64,000 bases of DNA from Rosistilla carotiformis (GTDB taxonomy: Bacteria; Planctomycetota; Planctomycetia; Pirellulales; Pirellulaceae). Shown piece by piece: positions 1 through 8,579 of this stretch; the first letter of the stretch is position 1, and every line of letters starts with the position of its first letter. Where the stretch lies: contig NZ_CP036348.1 in the NCBI RefSeq assembly GCF_007753095.1, forward strand, positions 558,001 through 622,000, written 5' to 3'. The position numbers were made by a program, and so were the translations under genes. The notes beneath the pieces are model-generated. The model saw only the letters and a program-made list of their open reading frames with translations, did not search any database and was not told the origin of the DNA.

Positions 1-2
1 GC

Positions 3-461
3 GTCGCGTCGCTGGGCGTGTTCGGGATGTTGTGGATCGTCGCCAGGTCGCTGAAGTTGGCCGTTTGTGGAATGCTGCCGAACATGCTGCCGATTCTCGG
101 CGTCCTGGCGTTGTTGGGCTATTGGGGGACGCCGGTGAATCTGGGGACCGCGATGATCGCGGCGGTTTCGATTGGGATCTCGATCGATGGATCGATTCAT
201 TTTCTGTGTGCGTACCGTCGGCATCGAATCGGTCACGGCGTGCAGCGATCGATCGCCAGCGTCTATCAAACCGTTGGCATCGCGGTGATCTTGGCGACGC
301 TGTCGTTGACGATCGGGTTCTCCACGTTGGCGACCAGTCCTTTCATTCCGACGGCGACGTTTGGCGTACTGGTCAGCATCACCTTGGTCGTCAGCAGCAT
401 CGCCAACCTGACGCTGCTTCCATTTATGATTCGCATCGTCGATGGGGCCAATTCCCGTTAA
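3..461 (+). CDS. RND/MMPL-family exporter, C-terminal fragment
   Basis: This is the 3' end of a gene that begins left of the window; the frame is open from base 3. The ~152 visible residues hold four to five hydrophobic helices. They include a run like the fourth-helix region of RND/MMPL transporters (NLGTAMIAAVSIGISIDGSI), where the acidic residue sits in a Gly/Ser-rich helix, and an Arg/His-rich loop (YRRHRIGHGV). That arrangement is typical of the C-terminal membrane half of SSD/MMPL-type proteins that export lipids or hydrophobic compounds. The substrate cannot be told from this fragment. The stop lies 11 nt before the next start, so the two genes are probably co-transcribed. Confidence 0.75.
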   Translation, partial: VASLGVFGMLWIVARSLKLAVCGMLPNMLPILGVLALLGYWGTPVNLGTAMIAAVSIGISIDGSIHFLCAYRRHRIGHGVQRSIASVYQTVGIAVILATLSLTIGFSTLATSPFIPTATFGVLVSITLVVSSIANLTLLPFMIRIVDGANSR

Positions 462-472
462 GAGAGCTTGCG

Positions 473-1540
473 ATGGCCGAAGACTACTTTTCATCGTCGT
501 ATCTGCAAGCGCGGGAACGCTTCCGAATCGCAGCTGATGCGATCGGGGCCAAGTGCGATGCGTATCAGGTCATCGGGGCAGGGGAGGGCGGCCGGACGAT
601 CGACGTCGCCACGCTTGGCCCCGCCGATGCGCCAGCGGTTGTTGTCTCGTCGGGCGTGCATGGAGTCGAAGGCTTCTTTGGATCGGCGGTTCAGTTGGCG
701 ATGTTGGATCGATTCCGCCGCCAACCGCCCGATCGTGGTTTGCGTTTCGTCTTGATTCACGCGATCAATCCGTTTGGCTTTGATCAGCTGCGTCGTTTCG
801 ATGAAGCGAACATCGATCTGAACCGCAATTTTCTAATCGATCCGCAGACATATAAAGGATCGCCCGCCGGATACGCGACACTCGACCGGTTTTTGAATCC
901 CGCTTCGCCAGCGACGCGATGGGAGTTGCCGTTTCAGATGCAAGCGATGGCGTTGATCGCGCGTCACGGGATGCCCACGCTCAAGTCCGCTGTCGCCGGC
1001 GGGCAATACGAATATCCAAGCGGCTTGTTTTTTGGAGGCTCACAGCCCGCCGCGTCGATGGACGTGATCCGCGACTACTGCGCCCGTTGGATCGGCGACG
1101 CGCCGTCGGTTGTTCATATCGATCTGCACAGCGGACTGGGGCGATTTGCGGAGTGCCAGTTGATGCCGGTCGTCAGCGACGCGGCACCGGCGTCGGCTTT
1201 TATCGATGGGTTCCCGGATCGTTCGCTCGAATTCGAAGCGACGCACCAGCGAACCGCTTATACGGTCCGCGGCGGGATGGGTCAGTGGTTCGTCGATCGA
1301 TTCAGCGATCGACCGTATCGATTTGCACTCGCCGAGTTCGGGACGTACGGACCGTTGCGCGTCCTGGCGGCGCTCCGTCGCGAGAACCGTTTCCATTTTC
1401 AAGGGCCTCGCGATACCGAGGCGCAGCGTCGCGCCAAGGCGGAATTGTTAGAATGCTTTTGTCCTCGATCGGCCGCATGGCGACGACGCGTCCTCGACAC
1501 CTCGCTCTCGATCGTCGATCAAGCATCGCGCTGGAGTTAA
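473..1540 (+). CDS. DUF2817 family protein (M14 zinc carboxypeptidase-like)
   Basis: A 355-residue protein without a signal peptide. The pattern is that of the DUF2817 branch of M14 metallocarboxypeptidase-like enzymes. HGVEG (H63, E66) supplies the first two zinc ligands, DLNRNF follows, DLHSGLG (H219) supplies the third ligand, and a late AEFGTYG segment carries the likely catalytic Glu. The family is predicted to cleave amide or peptide bonds; the substrate is unknown. I chose the ATG at 473 because homology-like sequence begins there. The same frame stays open further upstream, but only antisense to codon sense across the MMPL gene. It follows that gene by 11 nt. Confidence 0.8.
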   Translation: MAEDYFSSSYLQARERFRIAADAIGAKCDAYQVIGAGEGGRTIDVATLGPADAPAVVVSSGVHGVEGFFGSAVQLAMLDRFRRQPPDRGLRFVLIHAINPFGFDQLRRFDEANIDLNRNFLIDPQTYKGSPAGYATLDRFLNPASPATRWELPFQMQAMALIARHGMPTLKSAVAGGQYEYPSGLFFGGSQPAASMDVIRDYCARWIGDAPSVVHIDLHSGLGRFAECQLMPVVSDAAPASAFIDGFPDRSLEFEATHQRTAYTVRGGMGQWFVDRFSDRPYRFALAEFGTYGPLRVLAALRRENRFHFQGPRDTEAQRRAKAELLECFCPRSAAWRRRVLDTSLSIVDQASRWS

Positions 1541-1561
1541 AGGCTCTAGCCGACACGAGCG

Positions 1562-1778
1562 TTGGAGTCGAGGCTTCAGCCGAACGAGCATGGTTGTTGG
1601 AGTCGAGGCTTTAGCCGAACAAGCATAGTTGTTGGAGTGGTAGGCTTTAGCCGAACCGATGAGGTCGAACTCGCATCGGCTAAAGCCTCGACTCCAGCGA
1701 TGAGGTCGAACTCGCATCGGCTGAAGCCTCGACTCCAGCGATGAGGTCGAACTCGCGTCGGCTAAAGCCTCGACTCCA
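1562..1778. repeat. Inverted-repeat array of ~21-bp units
   Basis: Three forward copies of a unit close to TTGGAGTCGAGGCTTTAGCC start at 1562, 1597 and 1632. Three reverse-complement copies (TCGGCTAAAGCCTCGACTCC) start at 1676, 1717 and 1758. The reverse copies are separated by an identical GCGATGAGGTCGAACTCG-type spacer. Forward and reverse halves can pair into a long stem. The array fills the gap between the DUF2817 gene and alkC and ends just before the first possible alkC start. It looks like a REP/MITE-type intergenic element; no coding function is apparent. Confidence 0.85.
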
Positions 1779-1826
1779 GCGATGCGCTCGAAAAATCTAT
1801 TCATCACAGAAAGGAATCGCAAGGCG

Positions 1827-2966
1827 ATGGCGAAGGAGCAAACCGGTACCGGTTTTAGTCTGAAGGATCATCTGTTCAATCGAGATCGCGTCGAATATCT
1901 GGCGGGGCTGTTGCATGCCGCCGACGATCGCTTCGACGCGTCGGGATTTGTCCGCGATACGATGCGGTCGCTGAAGTCGCTGGAGCTAAAGCAACGGATC
2001 ACACATATCGCCGAGATGTTGGAACAACATTTGGCGAACGATTATCGTGCGGCGGTAAAACATCTGGTCGACGCGCTGCCGCCGCCGTTGGATCCGACAA
2101 AGACCGACGATGACTTTGGCGATTTCATCTTCGCTCCGTTTGGAGAGTTTGTGGTTCGCAACGGAACTTCGAAAAAGCATCTGCCGCTGTCGCTGAAGAC
2201 CTTGAAGCAGCTAACGCAGCGGTTTTCGATGGAGGATGCGATCCGCACGTTTATCAACGAGCATCCCGAAGCGACGATGGGGGAGCTAATAAAATGGTCG
2301 ACCGACAAGAACTATCACGTTCGTCGATTGGTCAGCGAAGGGACGCGTCCCAAGTTGCCATGGTCGAAGCGGTTGACGATCGATCTGCTGGAACCGCTGC
2401 CGTTGTTGGATACGTTGCACGCCGATCCGACCCGTTATGTCACGCGATCGGTTGCCAATCATTTGAACGACATCGCCAAGTCGCATCCGGATCAGGTGTT
2501 GCAGCGGTTGCAGCGTTGGGCAGGGCAGGGGGCTCAAGATCCGGCGGAGCTGGATTGGATGAATCGGCATGCGCTGCGGACGTTGGTGAAGCAGGGAGAT
2601 GCCGACGCGCTGCAGTTTCTCGGTTTCCATGCCAACCCCAAGATTAAGGTCAGCCAGTTTGAATTGGCTTCTGACGAGATCCGTCCGGGGGAAGCTGTCG
2701 AGTTTTCGTTTGTGATCACCGCGGATCGCGAGGAGTCGCTGTTGGTCGATTTTGTCATCGACTTCGTCAAGGCCAACGGAAAGCTCTCCCCCAAGGTTCA
2801 TAAACTCAAGCAGTTGCAGCTGCGCAAAGGGGAGTCGACAACGCTTCGGAAGCGTCATGTGTTGCGAGCCAACGCGACGACTTACACCTTGTATCCGGGA
2901 ACGCATCATTTGACTCTACAGATCAACGGCAAGCCGTTTGGAACTCAAACGTTTGAGATCGTGTAG
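1827..2966 (+). CDS. alkC: AlkC-type DNA alkylation repair glycosylase with C-terminal Ig-like domain
   Basis: A 379-residue protein of the HEAT-like-repeat DNA alkylation repair superfamily. These enzymes remove N3-alkylated purines by a non-base-flipping mechanism. An N-terminal helical region is followed by the family segment VRRLVSEGTRPKLPW and further HEAT-like helices (HPDQVLQRLQRW; WMNRHALRTLVKQGDADAL). From about residue 265 there is an all-beta segment (IKVSQFELASDEIRPGEAVE to the C-terminus) that fits the Ig-like domain of some AlkC proteins. I chose the ATG at 1827, preceded by an AAGG, over the in-frame ATG at 1782. The earlier start would put 15 residues directly against the repeat array. 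AlkC is the better assignment than AlkD because of the Ig-like tail. Confidence 0.8.
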   Translation: MAKEQTGTGFSLKDHLFNRDRVEYLAGLLHAADDRFDASGFVRDTMRSLKSLELKQRITHIAEMLEQHLANDYRAAVKHLVDALPPPLDPTKTDDDFGDFIFAPFGEFVVRNGTSKKHLPLSLKTLKQLTQRFSMEDAIRTFINEHPEATMGELIKWSTDKNYHVRRLVSEGTRPKLPWSKRLTIDLLEPLPLLDTLHADPTRYVTRSVANHLNDIAKSHPDQVLQRLQRWAGQGAQDPAELDWMNRHALRTLVKQGDADALQFLGFHANPKIKVSQFELASDEIRPGEAVEFSFVITADREESLLVDFVIDFVKANGKLSPKVHKLKQLQLRKGESTTLRKRHVLRANATTYTLYPGTHHLTLQINGKPFGTQTFEIV

Positions 2967-2981
2967 CAGGCGATCAAACGC

Positions 2982-2998
2982 GGGGTAGGGCAGGGGGG
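2982..2998 (-). repeat. C-rich intergenic motif, copy a (minus orientation)
   Basis: Reads CCCCCCTGCCCTACCCC on the minus strand. It lies 15 nt after the alkC stop and 97 nt before the glycosyltransferase start. It is one of about fifteen copies in the window. Confidence 0.7.
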
Positions 2999-3095
2999 CT
3001 GATTTCGCGGGCGGTTGGTTTCGCGGGGCGAGCGGTTGGATTATCGTTGGCGAATTCGGTTGCGGATGGTGATTGTTGGAAAAGGAATTTGTCGG

Positions 3096-4271
3096 ATGCG
3101 TGTCGCTCATGTAATTACTCGGATGATCGTGGGCGGTGCTCAGGAGAATACGCTCTTCAACTGCTTGGATCTGCAACGGATCTATGGCGACGATGTGATC
3201 TTGATCACCGGCCCCAGCCTTGGCCCCGAAGGAGATCTGTTGCAGCAGGGGAGGGCGGAAGGTTTGAAAGTGATCGTGCTGCCCGACTTGGTCCGCGCGA
3301 TCGATCCGGTTCGCGATTGGAAGGCGCTGCGCGCGATCCGCCAAACCCTGCGCGACTTTCAGCCCGACGTCGTCCATACGCACAGCGCGAAAGGTGGGAT
3401 CCTGGGGCGTCAGGCGGCGCACGATCTGGGCGTCCCGGCGATTCTGCATACGGTTCACGGTGCGCCGTTCCATCCCTACCAATCGCCGCCGGTCCGCTGG
3501 TTTTATAAGGCTTGCGAGAAGCGAGCGGCCCGGCAATGCCATCGCCTGATTTCAGTCGCCGATGCGATGACGCGGTTGCTGACCGACGCGGAAGTTGTCG
3601 CGGCGGAAAAGTGCACGACGGTCTACAGCGGGATGAACGTCGATCCGTTTCTGTGGGCCGACACGCATCGGTTGGCCGTTCGCCAGCGGTTGGGGATCGG
3701 CGACGATGAAGTTGTCGTCGGCAAGATCGCTCGGCTGTTTCATCTGAAGGGGCATGCCGATCTGATCCAGGCGGCGACCACCGTGGTGAAGACTCACGCA
3801 AACGTCAAGTTCCTGTTGATCGGCGATGGGATCTTGCGAGACGAACTGACCGATCAGATTCGCCAGGCGGGACTGGAGGATCGATTCTGCTTCACCGGTT
3901 TGGTGCCGCCCGAAGATATCCCCGAATATTTGGGAGCGATGGATCTGTTGGTTCACACTTCGTATCGCGAAGGGCTTGCCCGCGCGTTGCCTCAAGCGTT
4001 GATCGCTGGAAAGCCGGTGATCAGTTACGCGATCGATGGCGCTCCGGAAGTTGTGATCGATGGCGAGACGGGGTTCCTGGTTTCGGCGGGGGATATCGAT
4101 CGCTTGGCCGACCGAATCGTGGAACTGGTTGGTGACAAAAAAATGCGTGCGGATTTAGGAGGGCAGGGGCGGGCACGGTTTACGGACGCGTTCCGACACG
4201 AAACAATGACAAGCCGTTTGAGAGAAATTTATCAGCAGATCCTGGCAGATTCCGCTGGCGGCGATCGCTGA
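3096..4271 (+). CDS. Glycosyltransferase family 4 (GT-B fold)
   Basis: A 391-residue GT4 glycosyltransferase. The N-terminus has the donor-fold pattern MRVAHVITRMIVGGAQENT, then HTHSAKGGILGR. The C-terminal Rossmann half has VVGKIARLFHLKGHADLIQA, LLIGDGILRDEL and the nucleotide-sugar site HTSYREGLARALPQAL. In the usual EX7E motif the second Glu is replaced here by Gln (EGLARALPQ). The ATG at 3096 follows AAAGGA at 3081 and gives a canonical family N-terminus. It probably acts on a cell-surface polysaccharide or lipid-linked sugar; donor and acceptor cannot be read from sequence. The kinase downstream is on the same strand after a 43-nt gap. Confidence 0.85.
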   Translation: MRVAHVITRMIVGGAQENTLFNCLDLQRIYGDDVILITGPSLGPEGDLLQQGRAEGLKVIVLPDLVRAIDPVRDWKALRAIRQTLRDFQPDVVHTHSAKGGILGRQAAHDLGVPAILHTVHGAPFHPYQSPPVRWFYKACEKRAARQCHRLISVADAMTRLLTDAEVVAAEKCTTVYSGMNVDPFLWADTHRLAVRQRLGIGDDEVVVGKIARLFHLKGHADLIQAATTVVKTHANVKFLLIGDGILRDELTDQIRQAGLEDRFCFTGLVPPEDIPEYLGAMDLLVHTSYREGLARALPQALIAGKPVISYAIDGAPEVVIDGETGFLVSAGDIDRLADRIVELVGDKKMRADLGGQGRARFTDAFRHETMTSRLREIYQQILADSAGGDR

Positions 4272-4314
4272 AGATGCAATGTAAACATGTTCATTGACTT
4301 GTGAGTGATCCACC

Positions 4315-5217
4315 ATGGCGAAGATGCGCGACTTCCTCGGCCACTATCGACTTGTCCGTTTGATCCGCAATGGTGCGACATCGCAGATCTGGGAAGCTGT
4401 CGAAGATGCGTCGGACAAACGTGTTGCGATCAAGTTGTTGAAAGACAATTTCAAAGATGACAAAGAAGAGATCGCATCGCTGAAGAACGAGTTCGAAGTC
4501 GCTTCGTCGATGAACAGCCCGCTGGTCTTGAAGGCCTTCCATCACGGCGTGGAAAACGGGATCCCGCACAACGTCTTCGAATTGGCCAGCGAGACATCGT
4601 TCCGCAATTTGGTGCGAATGGGAGTCGACGCCTACGGCTTTATGCTCCAGAAGATGATCCAGAAATCGGCCGAAGGTTTGTATTACATGCACACCAAGGA
4701 TTGGATCCATCGCGATATCAAGCCCGACAATTTTCTGGTCACTCGCGAGGGGGACGTCAAGCTGATCGATTACCGGATCGCCGAGAAGAAGCGAACCGGG
4801 CTGAAGGCGATGTTCTACAAGCCGAAGGTTCAAGGGACGCGCAGCTATATGTCCCCTGAACAGATTCGGGCCAAGGGAATCGATGAACGTTCGGACATGT
4901 ATTCGTACGGCTGCACGTTGTTCGAGCTGGTGACCGGCAAGCCGCCGTATACCGCGACCAGTCCCACCGAGCTGCTCAATAAGCACCTGACGGGCCAGGT
5001 CGTTAGTCCATTGGCGGGAAACCCCAATGTGTCGCCGGAGTTTTCTGAGCTAATCAAAAAAATGATGGCAAAGAAAAAAGAGAGCCGTCCGGCATCGATG
5101 TGGGAGTTCTTGAAGGAGTTGCGGGCGATCACACTGTTCAAAAAGTCACCTCGGATTCCCGACGTCCATCCGTTTGATCAGCTGGAGAAGGGCGAAAAAG
5201 GCTTCAATTTGGACTGA
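4315..5217 (+). CDS. Ser/Thr protein kinase, atypical (first of a tandem pair)
   Basis: A 300-residue single-domain, soluble Hanks-type kinase. Visible are VAIK with K40, the catalytic loop HRDIKPDN (D134, K136, N139), the activation-segment end GTRSYMSPEQ, and the F-helix ERSDMYSYGC. Two motifs are degenerate. The Gly-rich loop reads LIRNGATSQIW, with only one of the usual glycines. The DFG motif reads DYR (residues 152-154), keeping only the metal-binding Asp. The protein lacks the C-terminal membrane anchor and sensor domain common in planctomycete kinases. Residues 1-30 and most motifs match the kinase at 5547, so the two arose by duplication. The substrate is unknown. Whether it is a weak kinase or a pseudokinase cannot be settled from sequence. 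Confidence 0.85.
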   Translation: MAKMRDFLGHYRLVRLIRNGATSQIWEAVEDASDKRVAIKLLKDNFKDDKEEIASLKNEFEVASSMNSPLVLKAFHHGVENGIPHNVFELASETSFRNLVRMGVDAYGFMLQKMIQKSAEGLYYMHTKDWIHRDIKPDNFLVTREGDVKLIDYRIAEKKRTGLKAMFYKPKVQGTRSYMSPEQIRAKGIDERSDMYSYGCTLFELVTGKPPYTATSPTELLNKHLTGQVVSPLAGNPNVSPEFSELIKKMMAKKKESRPASMWEFLKELRAITLFKKSPRIPDVHPFDQLEKGEKGFNLD

Positions 5218-5546
5218 TCCGCCCAGGGATTCGCCGGTTCCAGGCGACGAAGGGCTGCCTGGGCGCTCGCTAGCTAGACGGGCGGGCTAGGGCAGGGGGC
5301 CCCAGTTTTTTGCAGCTAGAGATGTTAAGTCGTTGGGGTTAGGCAAGTTAGCGTGGTCTTGTCCGGTGGTACCGGGTGCCTATCGCGTGCCGGCGGATGC
5401 CTCGAATCGAAACCGCGATTTGCCCTGTTCCCGCAGCCCGATGATCTTCCGTAATCGGCAGCAGGTGAATAAGATGAATTGTCCGGGAAGGATTTTTCCT
5501 TGAATTCTTCGTAATCGACTCATCTTATCTCGCAGCGAGAATCCGT
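5218..5546. other. Intergenic region between the two kinase genes (329 bp)
   Basis: I see no open frame of credible length here. The region contains a minus-oriented copy of the C-rich motif (5284-5299) and is otherwise unstructured. Because the kinase at 5547 starts 329 bp after the first, it may have its own promoter in this gap, but I could not recognise one. Confidence 0.5.
5284..5299 (-). repeat. C-rich intergenic motif, copy b (minus orientation)
   Basis: Reads CCCCCTGCCCTAGCCC on the minus strand. It lies 66 nt after the first kinase stop. Confidence 0.6.
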
Positions 5547-6461
5547 ATGGCTAAGGCCCGGGACTTCTTCGGTTCCTATCGATTGACACGCCTGATCCGA
5601 ATGGGCAGTGCATGCCAGGTCTGGGAAGCCATCAACGAAGCGGACCAGAAGCGGTATGCGCTGAAGGTGCTTCGCGATGAATTGCGAGGCGACAAGGCGG
5701 AGGTTGCGGGGCTGAAGTACGAATACGACGTCGCCACGCAGGTTGGGCCGAGCCCGCGGTTGATCAAGATCCACGATTTTGTGACCGATCCGAAGTCGGC
5801 CTATCTGGTGCTGGAACTGTTCAGCGAATTGAACATGAAGCAGGCGTTGCGGCACGGGCCCGATTCGCTGGCCTACATGCTGAACAAGGTTGTCGAACAG
5901 TCGGCCGAGGGTTTGTATTTCATGCATACCAAGGGTTGGCTGCACTGCGACGTCAAACCGGACAACTTTCTGGTCAGTCGGGAAGGGGTCGTCAAGCTGA
6001 TCGACTTCCAGATCTCCCAGAAGAAGAAAACCGGGTTGTCGAAGCTGTTCGGCAAGAAGAGCCAGATCCAAGGGACGCGCAGCTACATGTCTCCCGAGCA
6101 AATTCGGGGCAAGAACATGGACGAGCGTTCGGACATCTATTCGTACGGGTGCGTGTTGTACGAAGTGGCAACCGGCAAGCCGCCGTATACGGGCGAATCG
6201 CCTAACGATTTGTTGAACAAACATCTCAGCGCCCCGATCCCCACGCCATTGACCAGCAACGAAAACGTCTCCCAAGAGTTTGCGGATCTGATCAAGCGGA
6301 TGCTCTCGAAAAAGCCAGAGCATCGCCCCGAATCGATGTGGGAATTTCTGAAGCTGATCCGCGGTATGCGGTTGTTCAAGAAGCAGCCCAAGAAGCTGGA
6401 TGTGGACGTGTTTGATGTCGCATCGGGATTCAAGTCGCCCGAGGATCTGCTGAAACATTAA
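5547..6461 (+). CDS. Ser/Thr protein kinase, atypical (second of a tandem pair)
   Basis: A 304-residue single-domain kinase paralogous to the one at 4315. Both start MAK-RDF-G-YRL and both have GTRSYMSPEQIR. K40 (YALK), catalytic D135, K137 and N140 (HCDVKPDN) and the metal-binding D153 are retained. The Arg of HRD is Cys (HCD), DFG reads DFQ, and the Gly-rich loop is degenerate (LIRMGSACQVW). Losing the HRD Arg usually means the activation loop is not phosphate-gated. There is no membrane segment. The gene stops 89 nt before accA on the same strand. Co-transcription with accA, and any link to fatty-acid synthesis, is inference only. Confidence 0.85.
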   Translation: MAKARDFFGSYRLTRLIRMGSACQVWEAINEADQKRYALKVLRDELRGDKAEVAGLKYEYDVATQVGPSPRLIKIHDFVTDPKSAYLVLELFSELNMKQALRHGPDSLAYMLNKVVEQSAEGLYFMHTKGWLHCDVKPDNFLVSREGVVKLIDFQISQKKKTGLSKLFGKKSQIQGTRSYMSPEQIRGKNMDERSDIYSYGCVLYEVATGKPPYTGESPNDLLNKHLSAPIPTPLTSNENVSQEFADLIKRMLSKKPEHRPESMWEFLKLIRGMRLFKKQPKKLDVDVFDVASGFKSPEDLLKH

Positions 6462-6550
6462 ATCTCGCGGCGGCGAACGCTGCGATCCAATGGAAATAGC
6501 GCGGCCCGCACGGCCGATCGAAATACAACTGAAAAAGAGAACTCGAAGAT

Positions 6551-7525
6551 ATGGATGCTGGCACGACTTTGGACTTTGAGAAAAGTGTGGCTGAGTTGCA
6601 GCAGCAGCTTGCTGCGATCGAGAAGCAGACCGATCGTAGCGACGCCGCGGAGACGGAGATCCGAAACCTGCGACGGCAGATCAATGAAGAGCTGCGGCAG
6701 ATCTACGCCAATCTCGATCCGTGGCAGACGGTTCAGGTCGCGCGGCACAAAGACCGTCCGTACACAAACGACTATCTGAAACTGGCGTTCGACGAGTTTG
6801 TCGAACTGCACGGCGACAAACAGTTCGGCGACGACCGGGCGCTGTTGACCGGGTTTGCGAAAATCGATCGCTTCAAGGTGATCGTCGCCGGGCATCAGAA
6901 AGGCCGTACCTATAAGGAACGCGCCGCTTGCCACTTTGGATGCGCCCATCCCGAAGGCTACCGCAAGGCGATGAGCAAGATGAAGATGGCCGAGAAATAT
7001 CGGCTGCCCCTGATCTGCTTCATCGACACTCCCGGCGCCTATCCCGGCGTTGGAGCCGAGGAACGCGGCCAGGCTCAAGTGATCGCCGAAAGCATGTTTC
7101 AGATGAGCCGGCTGAAGACGCCGATCATCTGTGTCGTGATCGGTGAAGGGGGGAGCGGCGGCGCTTTGGGGATCGGTGTCGGCGATCGCGTGGCCGTGAT
7201 GGAGAACGCGTATTATTCCGTCATTAGTCCCGAGGGCTGTGCGGGCATTCTGTGGAAGAGCCACGAACACGCGCCGAAGGCCGCCAAGGCGTTGAAGTTC
7301 ACTTCGAAGGATTTGCCCGGACTTGGCGTCGTCGACGACGTGTTGCCCGAACCGTTGGGCGGTGCGCATCGCGATCATCATCAAGCGGCTTCGCGTTTGC
7401 GTAGCTATCTGACGCGGACGCTGACACAATTGGAATCGCTGCCGGTCGAAGAGCTGCTGGCTCAGCGTTACGAGAAGTTTCGCCGGATGGGCGTCTTCCT
7501 GGAGGCGGCCGAAGCGGCTGTCTGA
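6551..7525 (+). CDS. accA: Acetyl-CoA carboxylase carboxyltransferase subunit alpha
   Basis: A 324-residue protein of the usual AccA length (about 320). It forms the carboxyltransferase with AccD and transfers carboxyl from biotin-BCCP to acetyl-CoA, the first step of fatty-acid synthesis in the cytoplasm. The N-terminal coiled-coil (LDFEKSVAELQQQLAAIEKQ) is followed by the crotonase-fold core. That core includes the acyl-CoA/biotin-binding stretches FIDTPGAYPGVGAEERGQAQ and VIGEGGSGGALGIGVGDRVA, and the family block YSVISPEGCAGILWK. The ATG at 6551 follows AAAAAGAGAA. No other acc genes are in the window. Confidence 0.97.
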   Translation: MDAGTTLDFEKSVAELQQQLAAIEKQTDRSDAAETEIRNLRRQINEELRQIYANLDPWQTVQVARHKDRPYTNDYLKLAFDEFVELHGDKQFGDDRALLTGFAKIDRFKVIVAGHQKGRTYKERAACHFGCAHPEGYRKAMSKMKMAEKYRLPLICFIDTPGAYPGVGAEERGQAQVIAESMFQMSRLKTPIICVVIGEGGSGGALGIGVGDRVAVMENAYYSVISPEGCAGILWKSHEHAPKAAKALKFTSKDLPGLGVVDDVLPEPLGGAHRDHHQAASRLRSYLTRTLTQLESLPVEELLAQRYEKFRRMGVFLEAAEAAV

Positions 7526-7607
7526 TCTTCCGGGCGTTCGCGTCTTCGCGGCTCGGAAGCAAAGCATTTGGTGTGGCCGTTGCAGCGACTGGCGTTTCGG
7601 CGGGGTG

Positions 7608-7626
7608 GGGCCTGGTTTTCAGGCCC
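7608..7626. terminator. Hairpin between convergent accA and cvpA-like genes
   Basis: A perfect 7-bp stem, GGGCCTG/CAGGCCC, encloses the 5-nt loop GTTTT. It lies 82 nt after the accA stop and 139 nt beyond the stop of the opposing CvpA-like gene. There is no long T-run on either side, so a terminator role is plausible but not secure. Confidence 0.45.
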
Positions 7627-7765
7627 TTAGAAACCGCCCCGCAACGTCCGATAATGCCTCTTATGTTGTATTAGGCCCCTCGTTTTCCCTGGGTTTTACG
7701 AACATTCTGGTTCTGGGGATTTCACGTTCCCCCGCCCTGAATTCCGCAGCGACTGGGGCCGGCGG

Positions 7766-8452
7766 TCATGGCTGGATCTGGTCGAAGAATTTGGGCGTCA
7801 GTAGCTCGGCCGGGATCAGGTTCTGGCTTTCGTTTGGCAGCTGCAGATTCTGCTGCACCGCGTCGACGATCGCTCCGGTCGTCGATTCGTTGTTGCCCCA
7901 CGGCAGCGGTTGGGCCGGACCGGTCGATGCGTTGCTGTCGGCTCGCAATTGTTCGTCCAGTCGATCCAGATACGGTCCGACGATCTCTTGCAGTTCGGCC
8001 GGGATGACTTTGTCGCTGTAGCTGAGTAGTTTGGCGATGTAATATCCGCTCCGCGATTGCACGATCTGCGTGCGGACCGAATCGCCCAGCAGCGAGAGCG
8101 CGAACATGGTGATCAGAATGCAATAGATCACGCCCTTGGCCAGTCCAAGGATTCCGCCCAGTTGATGGTCGAAGGTTCGGAGTCTCAATCGGTCGATCGT
8201 GCGCGATAGCATTCGGAACAAGATCCAGATTGCGATCATCGTGCCGACGAACAGGATGAGCATCGCCAGGAACATATTCCACGGCGGCTCGGCGTGAATC
8301 TGTTGCGAGAACGGTTCGCGGAAACGCATCGCCACCCAGTAGCTGAGCGAGATCGATGCGAGCGACGCGACTTGCCAGGCGAAGCCTTTGATCGCGCCGA
8401 GGATCGTGGCGGCAGCCAGCGCGATCAGCATGATGATGTCGTAGGTTTCCAT
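7766..8452 (-). CDS. CvpA-family membrane protein
   Basis: A 228-residue inner-membrane protein. The N-terminal half has four hydrophobic helices with the CvpA arrangement (YDIIMLIALAAATILGAIKG, ASLASISLSYWVAMRFREPF, MFLAMLILFVGTMIAIWILF, GGILGLAKGVIYCILITMFA). The C-terminal tail is soluble and Pro/Gln-rich. CvpA proteins are needed for colicin V production in E. coli and for envelope stress resistance elsewhere; the molecular activity is unclear. I chose the ATG at 8452 (METYDIIML) because the longer in-frame extension is unlike the family. It diverges from the YdjM-like gene at 8580. Confidence 0.75.
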   Translation of the reverse strand: METYDIIMLIALAAATILGAIKGFAWQVASLASISLSYWVAMRFREPFSQQIHAEPPWNMFLAMLILFVGTMIAIWILFRMLSRTIDRLRLRTFDHQLGGILGLAKGVIYCILITMFALSLLGDSVRTQIVQSRSGYYIAKLLSYSDKVIPAELQEIVGPYLDRLDEQLRADSNASTGPAQPLPWGNNESTTGAIVDAVQQNLQLPNESQNLIPAELLTPKFFDQIQP

Positions 8453-8579
8453 GATCGGTGGATTGGGGATTTCGAGCGGCGAAGAAGCAAAGGTGCCAAG
8501 TATACGTAGGTCCGCGCCGCGGGCGAAGATCAATCAGATCGGCCTTGGCAGCGAGGGGCGATCGCGGTTATTTAATAGC

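Noticed and set aside
32-1540. Single 502-residue frame covering the left-edge exporter and the DUF2817 gene
   Set aside because: The first 147 codons are out of frame with clear MMPL sequence and have no family sense; the DUF2817 homology begins at 473.
2515-2531. C-rich motif copy inside alkC (also similar words near 573, 3246, 35610 and 54340)
   Set aside because: These lie in coding sequence and are explained by Gly/Gln or Pro codons; I did not count them as members of the intergenic family.
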